From the NCBI GenBank assembly GCA_017937065.1, contig JAGBEI010000017.1:1-64000 (forward strand): a DNA stretch of 64,000 nucleotides, in the 5' to 3' direction. The notes beneath the pieces are model-generated. The model was not told where the DNA came from, did no database searches, and saw nothing but the letters and a program-made list of their open reading frames with translations. A program made the translations under genes and the position numbers. This document shows positions 25,009 through 33,947 of the stretch, one piece after another (the first letter of the stretch is position 1; each line of letters opens with the position of its first letter). The DNA comes from Clostridia bacterium. Lineage in GTDB: Bacteria; Bacillota; Clostridia; Oscillospirales; QAKW01.

Positions 25009-26400
25009 TTATGACAGATACAGCATACGGTAAACCGACAGAATTTTTGCCACCTGAGCACGGGTTGCCGTGTCCTTGGGAGCAAAGTTGGAGCCGTCGA
25101 TTCCGTCTATGATAAGAGACTGCTGACAAAGGTAAACCGCTTCCTTTGCAAAATTGGAAATCTTTGCGTCATCAGCAAAGACTTTCTTATCCGCTGCTTT
25201 CTGAATAGGAATTCCGATATGCTCTGAATACCTGACAAGCATAGTGCAAATCTGCTCGCGCGTTACGCTTCTGAGCGGGTCAAAATCCGTCGGCGACATG
25301 CCGTTTACGATTTTGTTTTCGGCAGCCCAGGCAACAGCGCCCGTATACCATTTGCCGGCAGGCACGTCGGCAAAGCCCGAATGTGCGTTCTTGTCGCATT
25401 CCACGCCCGATATATTGGCAAGCACCTGAACAAACATAGCTCTGTTCATATCGCCGCCCGGGTCAAAGGCGTCCTTGGCAGTACCGTTAAACAAGCCGTA
25501 GCTTACGGCGTAGTCCACATACTGCGTATACCAGCGACCCGTATCCACGTCCTTGAATATCCCGGAGGTGTCTAAAAGCACGTTACCCACAACGGTCGTC
25601 GGCACCGTGACCTCCTTGCCCATATAGTGCAGGGTATAGTAGTTTTTACCCACGTTCCACGGGAATTCTTCCTGCTCATAATCAATTACAAAAAAGTAAT
25701 CATTGAGCATGATGATACCCTCGGACTTGAGCGGGCGGAAATACTCGACCGTTCCGTCCGTATACTCTATTTCAAGCAATAAATAAAGGTAGGAATACGT
25801 CTCATCGTACTCAAAAAAGTACGAGCCGCCCTCCCCGCGGTTTTCATCAAGGTATGTATACTTGAAAGGATTTTCCACAACCGTTATAAATCTTACGGGA
25901 CTTTTAATGACTGAGACGGGAACCGTAACGGAAACGCCGCGGTAGGTTATTTCATAGCTGTTGTCACCGCCCACCGTCCACGGCTTTTCAAACTGGGTAT
26001 CGGTAATCTCTATCATTTCGCCGTCAATATGCAGAACATCAAAAATCATATCTATAAGCTCATCGCCGTCGATATCCTCGATATTTTCGACATTCTCCAG
26101 CTCTGTAATTTTATCCGCCAGGCTGTAATCGACAAAGCCGCCGTCATCAAAATGAATACGCATTTTCATATATAAAAGCGAAAACACAGGATTATAGTAA
26201 TAAAACGCATTATTTTTTGCGTCCGTCATTTCCATTCCGACCGATATATCGTTTTCAATATATTCGTAGCCGTTTTCAAGAATTTCTATCGATTCCACGC
26301 CTTTTTTGCCGGCTGCGGCAAGCGCAGGCACCGACGGCATAACGGCGCACGTCATCACCAAGATAACTATTACAGCAATAAATCTTCTTAATTTTTTCAC
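25009..26400 (-). CDS. SLH-anchored surface protein 1
   Basis: A 463-residue secreted protein: signal peptide MKKLRRFIAVIVILVMT..., cleavage near ALAAAG (about 30), two Ig-like repeats (about 35-275), and three C-terminal SLH repeats (about 285-460) that bind the secondary cell-wall polymer. The repeats share W-VG-NSY...Y-GV-V-VPV segments. The GTG start at 26400 follows AAGGGGAT. It is a tandem paralogue of the next gene, with separate promoter and terminator. It might be a minor S-layer or adhesion protein; no enzymatic domain is visible. Confidence 0.9.
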   Translation of the reverse strand: MKKLRRFIAVIVILVMTCAVMPSVPALAAAGKKGVESIEILENGYEYIENDISVGMEMTDAKNNAFYYYNPVFSLLYMKMRIHFDDGGFVDYSLADKITELENVENIEDIDGDELIDMIFDVLHIDGEMIEITDTQFEKPWTVGGDNSYEITYRGVSVTVPVSVIKSPVRFITVVENPFKYTYLDENRGEGGSYFFEYDETYSYLYLLLEIEYTDGTVEYFRPLKSEGIIMLNDYFFVIDYEQEEFPWNVGKNYYTLHYMGKEVTVPTTVVGNVLLDTSGIFKDVDTGRWYTQYVDYAVSYGLFNGTAKDAFDPGGDMNRAMFVQVLANISGVECDKNAHSGFADVPAGKWYTGAVAWAAENKIVNGMSPTDFDPLRSVTREQICTMLVRYSEHIGIPIQKAADKKVFADDAKISNFAKEAVYLCQQSLIIDGIDGSNFAPKDTATRAQVAKILSVYRMLYLS

Positions 26401-26430
26401 AAATTCATCCCCTTTTTTAATATATTTTTG

Positions 26431-26459
26431 ATTATATCACACAAAATCATATTTTGCAA
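26431..26459 (-). promoter_or_regulatory. Promoter for SLH protein 1
   Basis: Minus strand TTGCAA (26454-26459), 17-bp spacer, TATAAT (26431-26436). Confidence 0.75.
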
Positions 26460-26466
26460 CATAAAT

Positions 26467-26506
26467 CAATAAAAATATAACAGGCTGCACAATATGTGCA
26501 GCCTGT
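26467..26506 (-). terminator. Terminator after SLH protein 2
   Basis: ACAGGCTGCACA (26480-26491) pairs with TGTGCAGCCTGT (26495-26506), loop ATA; on the minus strand TATATTTTT follows. Confidence 0.85.
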
Positions 26507-26517
26507 AAATACTCAAA

Positions 26518-28245
26518 TCAAGACATATAGCTGAAATGGAAAACCGAAAGAATTTTTGCCACCTGAGCACGGGTTGCCGTATCCTTGGGTGCAAATTCGG
26601 TTTCTGTCATACCGTCGATTATTCCCGCCTGCTGACACGCATATACAGCGTCCTTGGCATATTTTGAAATATCTGCGTCGTCGGCAAAGGTTTTGACGGC
26701 AACGTCCTTCTGAAGCTCTACACCGACATGATCTGCATATCTGACAAGCATGGTACACATCTGTTCGCGCGTGACATTACTCAGCGGTGCAAACTCCGTT
26801 TCACTGATGCCGTTTACTATACCGAACTGTGCAGCCCATGCAACAGCACCCGTATACCACCTTCCGACGGAAACGTCTTTAAAGCCGGTTTCGGCGTTTT
26901 TATCGGTTTTCACTCCCGACATATTGGCAAGCACCTGAACAAACATAGCCCTGTTCATCTCGCCGCCCGGCACAAACGTCGTCTTTGTAACGCCGTTAAA
27001 AAGACCGTACGTTACCGCCTCGTCGATATACGGTTTATACCATCTGCCCGCACCCACATCGGTAAACACGGAGGATGAATCGACAGGCACGCTGCTGACA
27101 ACCGTTACGGGTATCACAACCTCTTTTCCCATATAGCATATCGTACAGCTGTTTTCTCCCTCTGTCCACGGCTTTTCAAACTGGTCGGGCGTGCCGACAA
27201 CAAATTCATAGCCGTTGTGCAGGTTAAAGCCGTCGGATTTGACGGGACGGTAATACTCGAAGGTGCCGTCGGAATAATCTATTTTGAAAAGACTGTAAGC
27301 AAAGCTGTAGGTTTCATCATACTTGAAAAATTCGTCTCCGTATTCGCCGCCGACGGTTTGACCGAGTCTGTCGTCGTTCATGGTATACTTAAACGGATTT
27401 TCAACAACCGAAATCCCGATAACGGGGCTTTCAACAATCTTGACGGGAACGTCAACCGACACTCCCATATAGCTTACAATATAGCTGTTGCTGCCGCCGA
27501 CCGTCCAGGGGTTTTGCTCCTGGTCATACGCCGAATAGGTAAAGGCATAGCCGTTGAGCATAAGCATTTCCTCTGCAAGAGAGCTGAATTCTTCGTCGGT
27601 ACAATCGGCGGGGATTTTATCGCCGAGGCAGAAATCCTCGGTATCACCGTTTTTGAAATAGATGCGCAGTCTCAGTCCCAGCAAAGAGTTGTCGGGAAGA
27701 TACACCACCGTTTCATTGCCCTGTTCGTCTGCTACGGTAAAGGATTCCGCACGGTCGTTTTTAATGTAGACATAATTATTCTCAATAATATCTATTTTTT
27801 CAACCAAGGACTCAATAACGGTAACAGGGACGCTTACGGAAGCGCCGCCGTATACAACGGTATACGCATTTTCGGTAGTGCCGACCTCCCACAAGCATTC
27901 ACCGACATTCGAAACGTCAATGCTCGGATAATCTTCACTGTCAATGTCCTCGATAAAGTTTCCGTCTTTGTCAAAAAACGAAAACTCCTTTGTACTGCCG
28001 TCGGCATAGGTCGCCCTCAGCTTCAGGTAAATAAACGAAATAAACGGGTCATAGTGAAAACCGTCTTCCGAAAACCAGCCGGAGCTCAAATCGTTTTCAA
28101 CGTACTTATAATCATTTTCAACGATTTCAAGACGCTCCACGGCAGCGCCGCCGTTATCGGCTGCAAATACCGCGCTCTGCGGTATCAGTCCCGATAAAAA
28201 AACAACAGCCAGCAGGGCACATAAGATCCGTTTCAGCTTTTTCAT
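26518..28245 (-). CDS. SLH-anchored surface protein 2
   Basis: A 575-residue paralogue of the preceding protein. Signal peptide MKKLKRILCALLAVVFLSGL..., cleavage near VFAAD, three Ig-like repeats (about 35-385) instead of two, then three SLH repeats. Shared lines include ISVVENPFKYT, NPWTVGGSNSY and FAPKDTATRAQVAKILSV. The ATG at 28245 is chosen because AGGAGG precedes it by 8 nt; an upstream in-frame start lacks a ribosome site and would spoil the signal peptide. It appears to be a duplication of the neighbour with gain or loss of one Ig-like repeat. Confidence 0.9.
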   Translation of the reverse strand: MKKLKRILCALLAVVFLSGLIPQSAVFAADNGGAAVERLEIVENDYKYVENDLSSGWFSEDGFHYDPFISFIYLKLRATYADGSTKEFSFFDKDGNFIEDIDSEDYPSIDVSNVGECLWEVGTTENAYTVVYGGASVSVPVTVIESLVEKIDIIENNYVYIKNDRAESFTVADEQGNETVVYLPDNSLLGLRLRIYFKNGDTEDFCLGDKIPADCTDEEFSSLAEEMLMLNGYAFTYSAYDQEQNPWTVGGSNSYIVSYMGVSVDVPVKIVESPVIGISVVENPFKYTMNDDRLGQTVGGEYGDEFFKYDETYSFAYSLFKIDYSDGTFEYYRPVKSDGFNLHNGYEFVVGTPDQFEKPWTEGENSCTICYMGKEVVIPVTVVSSVPVDSSSVFTDVGAGRWYKPYIDEAVTYGLFNGVTKTTFVPGGEMNRAMFVQVLANMSGVKTDKNAETGFKDVSVGRWYTGAVAWAAQFGIVNGISETEFAPLSNVTREQMCTMLVRYADHVGVELQKDVAVKTFADDADISKYAKDAVYACQQAGIIDGMTETEFAPKDTATRAQVAKILSVFHFSYMS

Positions 28246-28272
28246 ATTTTTATCCTCCTTTTGATTTAATCG

Positions 28273-28301
28273 ATTGTAGCATAAAATACGTCGGTTTTCA
28301 A
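28273..28301 (-). promoter_or_regulatory. Promoter for SLH protein 2
   Basis: Minus strand TTGAAA (28296-28301), 17-bp spacer, TACAAT (28273-28278). Confidence 0.75.
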
Positions 28302-28408
28302 GCAAACTATAAATTTAGTAATAAAAATCGCTCGCCATTTTTCGCCTTGTATCGAAACCGCTTTAAAGGTTTGTCGGATAATGTCGTGCTAAAAATATGC
28401 ATTTGCTA

Positions 28409-28437
28409 TTGACAACATGCTGTTTATATGGTATAGT
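28409..28437 (+). promoter_or_regulatory. Promoter for tRNA-fMet
   Basis: TTGACA (28409-28414), 17-bp spacer, TATAGT (28432-28437), 11 bp before the tRNA. Confidence 0.85.
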
Positions 28438-28448
28438 ATTAAACACAT

Positions 28449-28524
<76 letters not shown>

Positions 28525-28554
28525 AATTGCAGCACCGAATAAGATATCGGTGTA

Positions 28555-28588
28555 AAAAATCCCGAAATCTCAGCGGTTTCGGGATTTT
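28555..28588 (+). terminator. Terminator after tRNA-fMet
   Basis: AATCCCGAAA and TTTCGGGATT arms with a 9-nt loop and TTTTT tail. Confidence 0.85.
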
Positions 28589-28713
28589 TCTATGCCATTT
28601 TCCAAGGTCGAGTTCAAAAGATATTATTTCCCCAAAACGACCTTTAGGGAAAACTTGAACCAAGACTGTTACTGTATAATGAAAAGCATTTGAAGCATAC
28701 GGAGGTGACCTGC

Positions 28714-29883
28714 TTGAATTTTCCACGGTTGAAGAATGCGTTATTATGCAGGATTCTTGTTTATGTAATTGTCCTCGGCGCATTTATTGCTCCCATTATT
28801 ATTGTGGTGAATTTGAAATTTATCCCCGATACGGTTAAGGTTCTTGTCGGTATAGGCTTGGCAGTTGGTTTTTTATATTATATTCTTAAGAATTCTGCCT
28901 TGTTGATGGGAATGGATGCCGGATTAGCAATTTTGCATTGTAATTATACTGCAAGAAAACGGTTTGTGTTACCACAATCCTTTTCTATCCAAAAGGTTGA
29001 GAAGAGAATAGGCAGGTTTGGTCAAAAATATGAGCCAACAGCAATCTTCCCTCGCCCCGAAACGCTTCAATATAAGAGCCATGCTCCAATAATGATTTAT
29101 TCAAGCGGTATTGAGAAGATTATTGTAACATATCATATTGATTTTCTGGATAAAAACCAATACCACTTGATCGTCAACTCTGCCACAGCGAACTCAAAGG
29201 CGTTAAAAGGCAAAAAGAAGCATCGTTTTCTTTACAAATCACAAAAGAGTTCTCCGCTAAACCGTGTTACTGTAATCGTGATATTTGCAAAACAAGTAGA
29301 TGAGAAATTGAGAGATAGCTTATTCGATATGGTTTGCAAAAATGGCGGGGACGGATTAGATACGGCGATACTTCCGTGTGTGATAGATACAGAAAAACAG
29401 ATATGTACATTTGACAGTATGCGAATACCTTGCATGGGATTTCAATATCCTGTAAAGAACCGGGGGATAAAAATCATTCGACAATACTTGTTTAATAACA
29501 GGTTTTCTTTTGCCGATTCACCGGATACGCTTGATTCCATCAATGATATAGATCCCGAGCAAAGCTTGTGGCTTTTTTGGAAAACGATGAAAAAAGAACT
29601 CGTGTCATATGATAAGAACGAGAAAAAACGCTTCGAAAAAATGAAGCATGGTGACATCGTTTTTGAAGATGGCTATATTTATTTGAAATGGGAAGAACAC
29701 GGCCTCTTGATTTCAGTTGAATTAAATGAAGAACTAAAAACAGCCGAAATTGACTTCATTGACTATTGGGATTATCCGAAATCCCATAAAATCGCAAAAG
29801 CTACAATAAAAGAAATAAAGAACATGGTCAATACTTATTTCGCCGGGATAGGATACACCGCAAAATATATTTCTTATGAATGA
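28714..29883 (+). CDS. Orphan membrane protein, function unknown
   Basis: A 389-residue protein with two N-terminal transmembrane helices (about residues 12-32 and 40-60) and a large hydrophilic cytoplasmic or external domain (65-389) rich in Lys, Asp and Tyr. I recognise no family. The TTG at 28714 is preferred because GGAGG precedes it by 8 nt; an earlier in-frame TTG at 28690 lacks a site. Codon use is visibly different from the flanking genes (more AT-rich, fewer CGC/GCC). It stands alone between the initiator tRNA and a terminator, consistent with acquisition next to a tRNA gene, though no integrase or repeat is seen. Confidence 0.75.
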   Translation: MNFPRLKNALLCRILVYVIVLGAFIAPIIIVVNLKFIPDTVKVLVGIGLAVGFLYYILKNSALLMGMDAGLAILHCNYTARKRFVLPQSFSIQKVEKRIGRFGQKYEPTAIFPRPETLQYKSHAPIMIYSSGIEKIIVTYHIDFLDKNQYHLIVNSATANSKALKGKKKHRFLYKSQKSSPLNRVTVIVIFAKQVDEKLRDSLFDMVCKNGGDGLDTAILPCVIDTEKQICTFDSMRIPCMGFQYPVKNRGIKIIRQYLFNNRFSFADSPDTLDSINDIDPEQSLWLFWKTMKKELVSYDKNEKKRFEKMKHGDIVFEDGYIYLKWEEHGLLISVELNEELKTAEIDFIDYWDYPKSHKIAKATIKEIKNMVNTYFAGIGYTAKYISYE

Positions 29884-29910
29884 TATCTTTTTCGATGCAA
29901 CTTACCACTT

Positions 29911-29940
29911 CGGAACGAGTTACGCTCGTTCCGATTTTTT
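29911..29940 (+). terminator. Terminator after orphan membrane protein
   Basis: CGGAACGAG, 5-nt loop, CTCGTTCCG, then ATTTTTTATTT. Confidence 0.9.
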
Positions 29941-30303
29941 ATTTGACAAAAAATCAGCTAACCGCCCCACAGTTCCTTCTTTCGGGCAAAAAGTCACGCT
30001 GTGCCTACCCCGTTGCTTGCAAGCGCGCTCACAATTCTCACGCTTGCTGCCGACTTTTTGCGTATGTGCCTTTAGCGCCGGGCGTCTTTTTTATACCTGT
30101 AAGACAAAGCCCTGTAATCCCGAATGGGATTACAGGGCTTTCCTGTATGTGGAAATAATTTGATGTCAGCACCGAAGAGCTGCGGCGTGTATCACCGGAA
30201 TACATAAGGGCGTATTTAACAACAGGCTGCGGCGCCGGGCGTGCCTGCCGCGCTCACTGCGCAAAGCTCATTATGAATTTGCTTTCCCGCACTTTCTCGG
30301 GAC
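29941..30303. other. Non-coding stretch with two inverted repeats
   Basis: No credible gene is present. GCAAAAAGTC (29986-29995) and its exact complement GACTTTTTGC (30052-30061) bracket a 56-nt core containing GCTTGCAAGC. A second perfect 16-bp inverted repeat with loop GAAT lies at 30106-30141 without a U-tract. The sequence GCGCCGGGCGT occurs twice (about 30075 and 30234). This may be a structured RNA or a degenerate repeat element. Confidence 0.6.
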
Positions 30304-30332
30304 TTGTATTCCGATTAAAAATATGCTATAAT
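30304..30332 (+). promoter_or_regulatory. Promoter for the YitT-family gene
   Basis: TTGTAT (30304-30309), 17-bp spacer, TATAAT (30327-30332). Confidence 0.75.
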
Positions 30333-30373
30333 ATTCTAATAACCGATGCAGACTTTATTAAAGGAAAGGTACA

Positions 30374-31261
30374 ATGCGAAACAAAATACTTTCGGAACTC
30401 AAGACATTAAAAATTTCAAATTTTCTGTTTTTAACTATTGCCGGGATAATAAACGCCGTCGGCGTAACGATATTTTTATCCCCCGTCAGCCTGTATGACA
30501 GCGGAATTTCGGGAACCTCAATGCTTTTGAGCCAGCTCACCCCGGAATATATGAGCCTGTCCTTTTTCCTTATTGTTATAAATGTCCCGCTGTTTCTGTT
30601 CGGGCTTAAAAAGCAGGGCATAAGCTTTACCGTATACGCCGTTTACACGGTTGCAATTTATTCGCTCTTTGCATGGCTTATTACAGACGTATTTCCCGTT
30701 GACGTCAGCGTCGCCTCTCCGCTTGCAGGCTCAGACCTTTTGCTGTGCGCGCTTTTCGGCGGATTTGTGTCAGGCGTGGGCAGCGGACTTGCAATACGCT
30801 ACGGCGGTGCAATGGACGGAATAGAGGTTATGGCGGTCATATTTGCAAAGCGGCTGGGAATTACGGTCGGCACATTTGTCATGACCTACAATGTAATTTT
30901 GTACATATGCTGCGGAATTGCGCTTGACAGCTGGATTTTGCCGCTGTACTCGATTGTGACCTACGGGGCGGGCATAAAAACCGTGGATTTTATCGTAGAG
31001 GGTATAGACCGTTCAAAATCCGCGATGATAGTGACCTCAAAGCCGGACGAAATCTGCGCCGCGCTCTCCAAGCAGTTTGAATGCGGCATGACAATAATGG
31101 ACGCCAAAGGCTACTATTCGGGAGATGAAAAATCGGTGGTGTATATTGTTATCAACAGATTCCAGGTCGGAAAAATGCGGGAGCTTGTCCACAGAGAGGA
31201 CAAGAACGCCTACATATCCATTTCCGATATTGCGGACGTTTTCCATGCCGCTAATATGTAA
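30374..31261 (+). CDS. YitT-family membrane protein
   Basis: A 295-residue protein with five to six N-terminal helices (residues 15-200, including FLFLTIAGIINAVGVTIFLSP and a GGFVSGVGSGLAIRYGGAMDG loop) and a C-terminal cytoplasmic DUF2179 domain (about 212-290). The family has no settled function; members are widespread in Firmicutes and often multicopy. GGAAAGG precedes the ATG by 6 nt. It is monocistronic with its own promoter and a bidirectional terminator. Confidence 0.9.
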   Translation: MRNKILSELKTLKISNFLFLTIAGIINAVGVTIFLSPVSLYDSGISGTSMLLSQLTPEYMSLSFFLIVINVPLFLFGLKKQGISFTVYAVYTVAIYSLFAWLITDVFPVDVSVASPLAGSDLLLCALFGGFVSGVGSGLAIRYGGAMDGIEVMAVIFAKRLGITVGTFVMTYNVILYICCGIALDSWILPLYSIVTYGAGIKTVDFIVEGIDRSKSAMIVTSKPDEICAALSKQFECGMTIMDAKGYYSGDEKSVVYIVINRFQVGKMRELVHREDKNAYISISDIADVFHAANM

Positions 31262-31265
31262 ATAT

Positions 31266-31297
31266 AAAAACACGGAGGTTAAAACCTCCGTGTTTTT
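31266..31297. terminator. Bidirectional terminator (YitT / AraC)
   Basis: AAAAACACGGAGGTT pairs with AACCTCCGTGTTTTT around AA; A-run and T-run serve both converging genes. Confidence 0.9.
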
Positions 31298-32168
31298 ATA
31301 TTCCGAGCTTTGATTTTATTGTCATACTGTATTCTGTGGGCGACATATGCTCGTACTTTTTAAATATCCTGCTGAAATAATGAATAGATGCAAACCCGAG
31401 CGCGGAAGCAATCTGAGTCACGTTTCGGTCACCCGCGCGCAGATAGACCTTTGCCTTTTTAACACGGCATTCATTGACATAATCTATAACGGTGGTGCCG
31501 TATACCCTTTTAAAATGCCCGCAAAGCGTAGTTTTATTGGTATTAAAGATAAAGCACAGCTCGTCCAGCGTTATATTTTTATAAAAATTATTCTCTATAT
31601 AATCGTGAATTTCACGCATTTTCCCGTCCTCGGCGCCGCCGTCTTTGCGGTCGGGACTTACCGTTACGCTTCTTATTAAGCCGATAAGGAATATTTCCAG
31701 GCGCAGCTTTATCATCTGGTCTGCGCCGAACGGAAAATCAGTCCGCTTTTTCATATCCTTTAAGTTGGGGACATCATAGGGCGGCAGAAAAACCGTCCTT
31801 CCCTCCTTTATAACCTCGGTCAGAGCGCGAACCTGCTCGGGCGGCAGGGTTGCAGGCGTACACGAAAACCTGTCAAGCTCGGGGCAGTCGCACTCAAAGC
31901 CGATGATGATTACGTCAGGGGGAGTCTGCGCCTCGCAATAGAGCGAATGCTGCTCAAGGCTTTTATGAATAATCAGCTGGTTTTTATCAAGCCGCCCCGA
32001 ATACCCCTCCGCGCTCACATAAATCGAACCGTTGTCAACATACACAAGCTCACGGAATTCGTGTCTGTCATTGTCGGTATGATACTGCTCGGTAAACTCA
32101 AAATAATGAATGTTTGCAAGCCGCGTGACATTCAGTGCATTTTGAAACTTTTTCAGCTTGAATTCCAT
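31296..32168 (-). CDS. AraC-family regulator of the creatinase-like operon
   Basis: A 290-residue regulator: cupin-like sensor domain (about 10-130) and C-terminal double HTH (about 190-285), with ITLDELCFIFNTNKTTLCGHF and VTQIASALGFASIHYFSRIF. The ATG at 32168 is chosen because AGGAGTG precedes it; the earlier in-frame start would run into the shared control region without a ribosome site. Divergent from the M24/ASRT/creatininase operon, so it probably responds to the substrate of that operon; the ligand is unknown. Confidence 0.88.
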   Translation of the reverse strand: MEFKLKKFQNALNVTRLANIHYFEFTEQYHTDNDRHEFRELVYVDNGSIYVSAEGYSGRLDKNQLIIHKSLEQHSLYCEAQTPPDVIIIGFECDCPELDRFSCTPATLPPEQVRALTEVIKEGRTVFLPPYDVPNLKDMKKRTDFPFGADQMIKLRLEIFLIGLIRSVTVSPDRKDGGAEDGKMREIHDYIENNFYKNITLDELCFIFNTNKTTLCGHFKRVYGTTVIDYVNECRVKKAKVYLRAGDRNVTQIASALGFASIHYFSRIFKKYEHMSPTEYSMTIKSKLGI

Positions 32169-32217
32169 GAAAACACTCCTTTTTTTAAGAATACCACAAC
32201 AGCGAAATTTAATCAAT

Positions 32218-32254
32218 ATTAAAACAATTAAATATTGTATAAAAATTGTTTAAT
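32218..32254. promoter_or_regulatory. Imperfect dyad between AraC gene and operon
   Basis: ATTAAAACAATT and its near-complement AATTGTTTAAT are centred in the 159-bp divergent region, with AAACAATT (32222-32229) matching AATTGTTT (32244-32251) exactly. It is a candidate AraC operator; I cannot define the -35/-10 pairs with confidence. Confidence 0.45.
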
Positions 32255-32327
32255 ATTTGCTAAATACAAACCGTCTCTTTTGAAGTATATTTAATACAAT
32301 AAACGCTTTAATAAAGGAGAGACAGCA

Positions 32328-33500
32328 ATGAGCAGAATTTGTATACCCGATTATGAGTATAAGGAAAGAATTCAAAAAGCGGCAAAGCTGATAAGAGAGC
32401 GCGGACTGGACGTTATGGTAGTTTCAAGCACCGAATCGGACTATGCCAACGCGAGATATTTCAGCGGTTTCTGGCCGCTTTTCGAGCGGGCGGGCGTTGC
32501 AATTTCGGCAAGCGGGGACGCGGCGCTGATGGTCGGCCCAGAATCGGCTGTATTTGCAAAGGATTTCGGTAAAATCGACAAGCAGTTTGTTCTGCGCGAG
32601 TTCCGTGAGTCAGCCGACCCGTCGTACCCGGAGCTGCACGCAGATACCTTTAGCGATGTATTCAAAGCAATAGGCGTTACGGGCGGGCATATAAAAATCG
32701 GCTTGGGAAGCTATGTTGAATGCACCCTGCCGATATTTGAGGGACTGCGCGAAAGCTTCCCGATGGCAGAGATTGTCAAATGCAACGACATTATGGTCGA
32801 GCTTCGCCAGATAAAGAGCGAAAACGAGCTTGCATGTATAAAAGAGGGATTCAGGATTATAGAGCTTGCAACAGACGAGGTTATACGCAATCTGCGTCCC
32901 GGCGTTACCGAGCTTGAAATGGTAGGCGTTGCGCAGAAGGTTATCTACGAGAACGGCGCGGAGTACGAGGGCTTGCCGATGTACGTTTTCAGCGAGGAAT
33001 CCACCCGCCACGCCATCAGCCGCTCGCGCTACCGTACTCTGAAAAAGGGCGATATTGTTCAGCTTAACCTGTCCGCTAAGATTGACGGATATTCACCGTC
33101 CATCGGTCTGCCGGTAGTACTGGGCAAGCTGGAGGGTGAGCGCCGCCGCATTGTGGAGTTCTGCCTTGAGGCGCACAAATGGACGGAAAGCCGCATCAAA
33201 GCAGGCGTAACGGCAAGCGACATTGCAAAGGATTTCTATAAGCTGTATGAGGAAAACGGCATGAGGGAAAACTATGTTTACGGTCCCTGTCACGGCACCG
33301 GTATGATTGAGGTCGAGGCTCCCTGGATGGAGACAATAAGCGATTACAAGCTCCGGGAAAACATGACCTTCCAGGTCGATACGTTTATTTCCGGCCCCAC
33401 CTTCGGTGTGCGCTGGGAAAAAGGCGTTGCGGTCAAAAAGGACGGCTGCCTGTCCATGACCGACTATTTATCGAAGGGAATAATCGAAATAAATGACTGA
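32328..33500 (+). CDS. Creatinase-like M24 family protein lacking metal ligands
   Basis: A 390-residue pita-bread protein with an N-terminal creatinase domain (1-155) and a C-terminal M24 domain (165-385). Compared with metal-dependent Xaa-Pro peptidases, the first metal Asp is Asn247 (VQLNLSAKI), the second is within SPSIG (Ser258), and the Glu of the usual FTIEPG is Asp351. H228, H322 (GPCHGTGM) and E364 are kept. Creatinase is a metal-independent member of this fold using a His equivalent to H228, so an amidinohydrolase-type reaction is more likely than a peptidase. AAAGGAGAG precedes the ATG. First gene of an operon with an ASRT protein and a creatininase-family enzyme; 8-bp overlap with the former. 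Confidence 0.78.
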   Translation: MSRICIPDYEYKERIQKAAKLIRERGLDVMVVSSTESDYANARYFSGFWPLFERAGVAISASGDAALMVGPESAVFAKDFGKIDKQFVLREFRESADPSYPELHADTFSDVFKAIGVTGGHIKIGLGSYVECTLPIFEGLRESFPMAEIVKCNDIMVELRQIKSENELACIKEGFRIIELATDEVIRNLRPGVTELEMVGVAQKVIYENGAEYEGLPMYVFSEESTRHAISRSRYRTLKKGDIVQLNLSAKIDGYSPSIGLPVVLGKLEGERRRIVEFCLEAHKWTESRIKAGVTASDIAKDFYKLYEENGMRENYVYGPCHGTGMIEVEAPWMETISDYKLRENMTFQVDTFISGPTFGVRWEKGVAVKKDGCLSMTDYLSKGIIEIND

Positions 33501-33864
33501 CGGAGCAGGAAAAAAAACTTGGATAATTCCCGACTGCGAGCTGCCGCAGGAGGGAGAGGGCGTACTTAAGGGACATGAATCGGTCATTGTCGTAAACGAC
33601 AGCGACAGTGACGCCGAAATTGCGGTAAAGCTGTTTTTTACTGACAAAGACGCCGACAGCAGCATCAAATGGCAGGTCAAAGCGGGCAGAGTGCGCTGCT
33701 TTCGCATGAACAGCACCGACGATATGTGCGGTGTGAAAATTCCCTATGACACGCAGTATGCAATGAAGCTGAAAAGCAGCTGCAACATTGTCGTACAATA
33801 CGGCAGGCTTGACAACCGCCAGACAAATTTGGCATATTACACAACGCTCGGCTATAATCAATAA
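33493..33864 (+). CDS. Sensory rhodopsin transducer (ASRT)-family protein
   Basis: A 123-residue single-domain beta-sandwich protein of the Anabaena sensory rhodopsin transducer family (PF07100-type). Hallmarks are WIIPDCELP near the N-terminus, HESVIVVNDSDSDAEI (about 28-43), the KAGRVRCFRMN segment, IPYDTQYAMKLKS and VVQYGRLDNRQT near the C-terminus. No rhodopsin gene is present. Outside rhodopsin systems this superfamily has been proposed to bind small molecules and co-occurs with catabolic enzymes. Its ATG overlaps the M24 gene as ATGACTGA. It may bind or buffer the substrate or product of the operon. Confidence 0.82.
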   Translation: MTDGAGKKTWIIPDCELPQEGEGVLKGHESVIVVNDSDSDAEIAVKLFFTDKDADSSIKWQVKAGRVRCFRMNSTDDMCGVKIPYDTQYAMKLKSSCNIVVQYGRLDNRQTNLAYYTTLGYNQ

Positions 33865-33947
33865 ACGCCGGCAAAGCACGGTGTACCCAAGGGCTGCACC
33901 TCATACAAATACCGCCGCGTCGCTGCGGCGAAAGGTACGGTGATTTT

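Noticed and set aside
30106-30141. Rho-independent terminator
   Set aside because: The 16-bp stem is strong but is followed by TCCTGTATG rather than a U-tract and no gene ends immediately before it.
29876-30163. Small gene after the orphan membrane protein
   Set aside because: It has no ribosome site, runs through a terminator and hairpins, and has no recognisable composition.
32328-33500. Functional Xaa-Pro aminopeptidase
   Set aside because: Two of the five metal ligands are clearly substituted (Asn247, Ser258).
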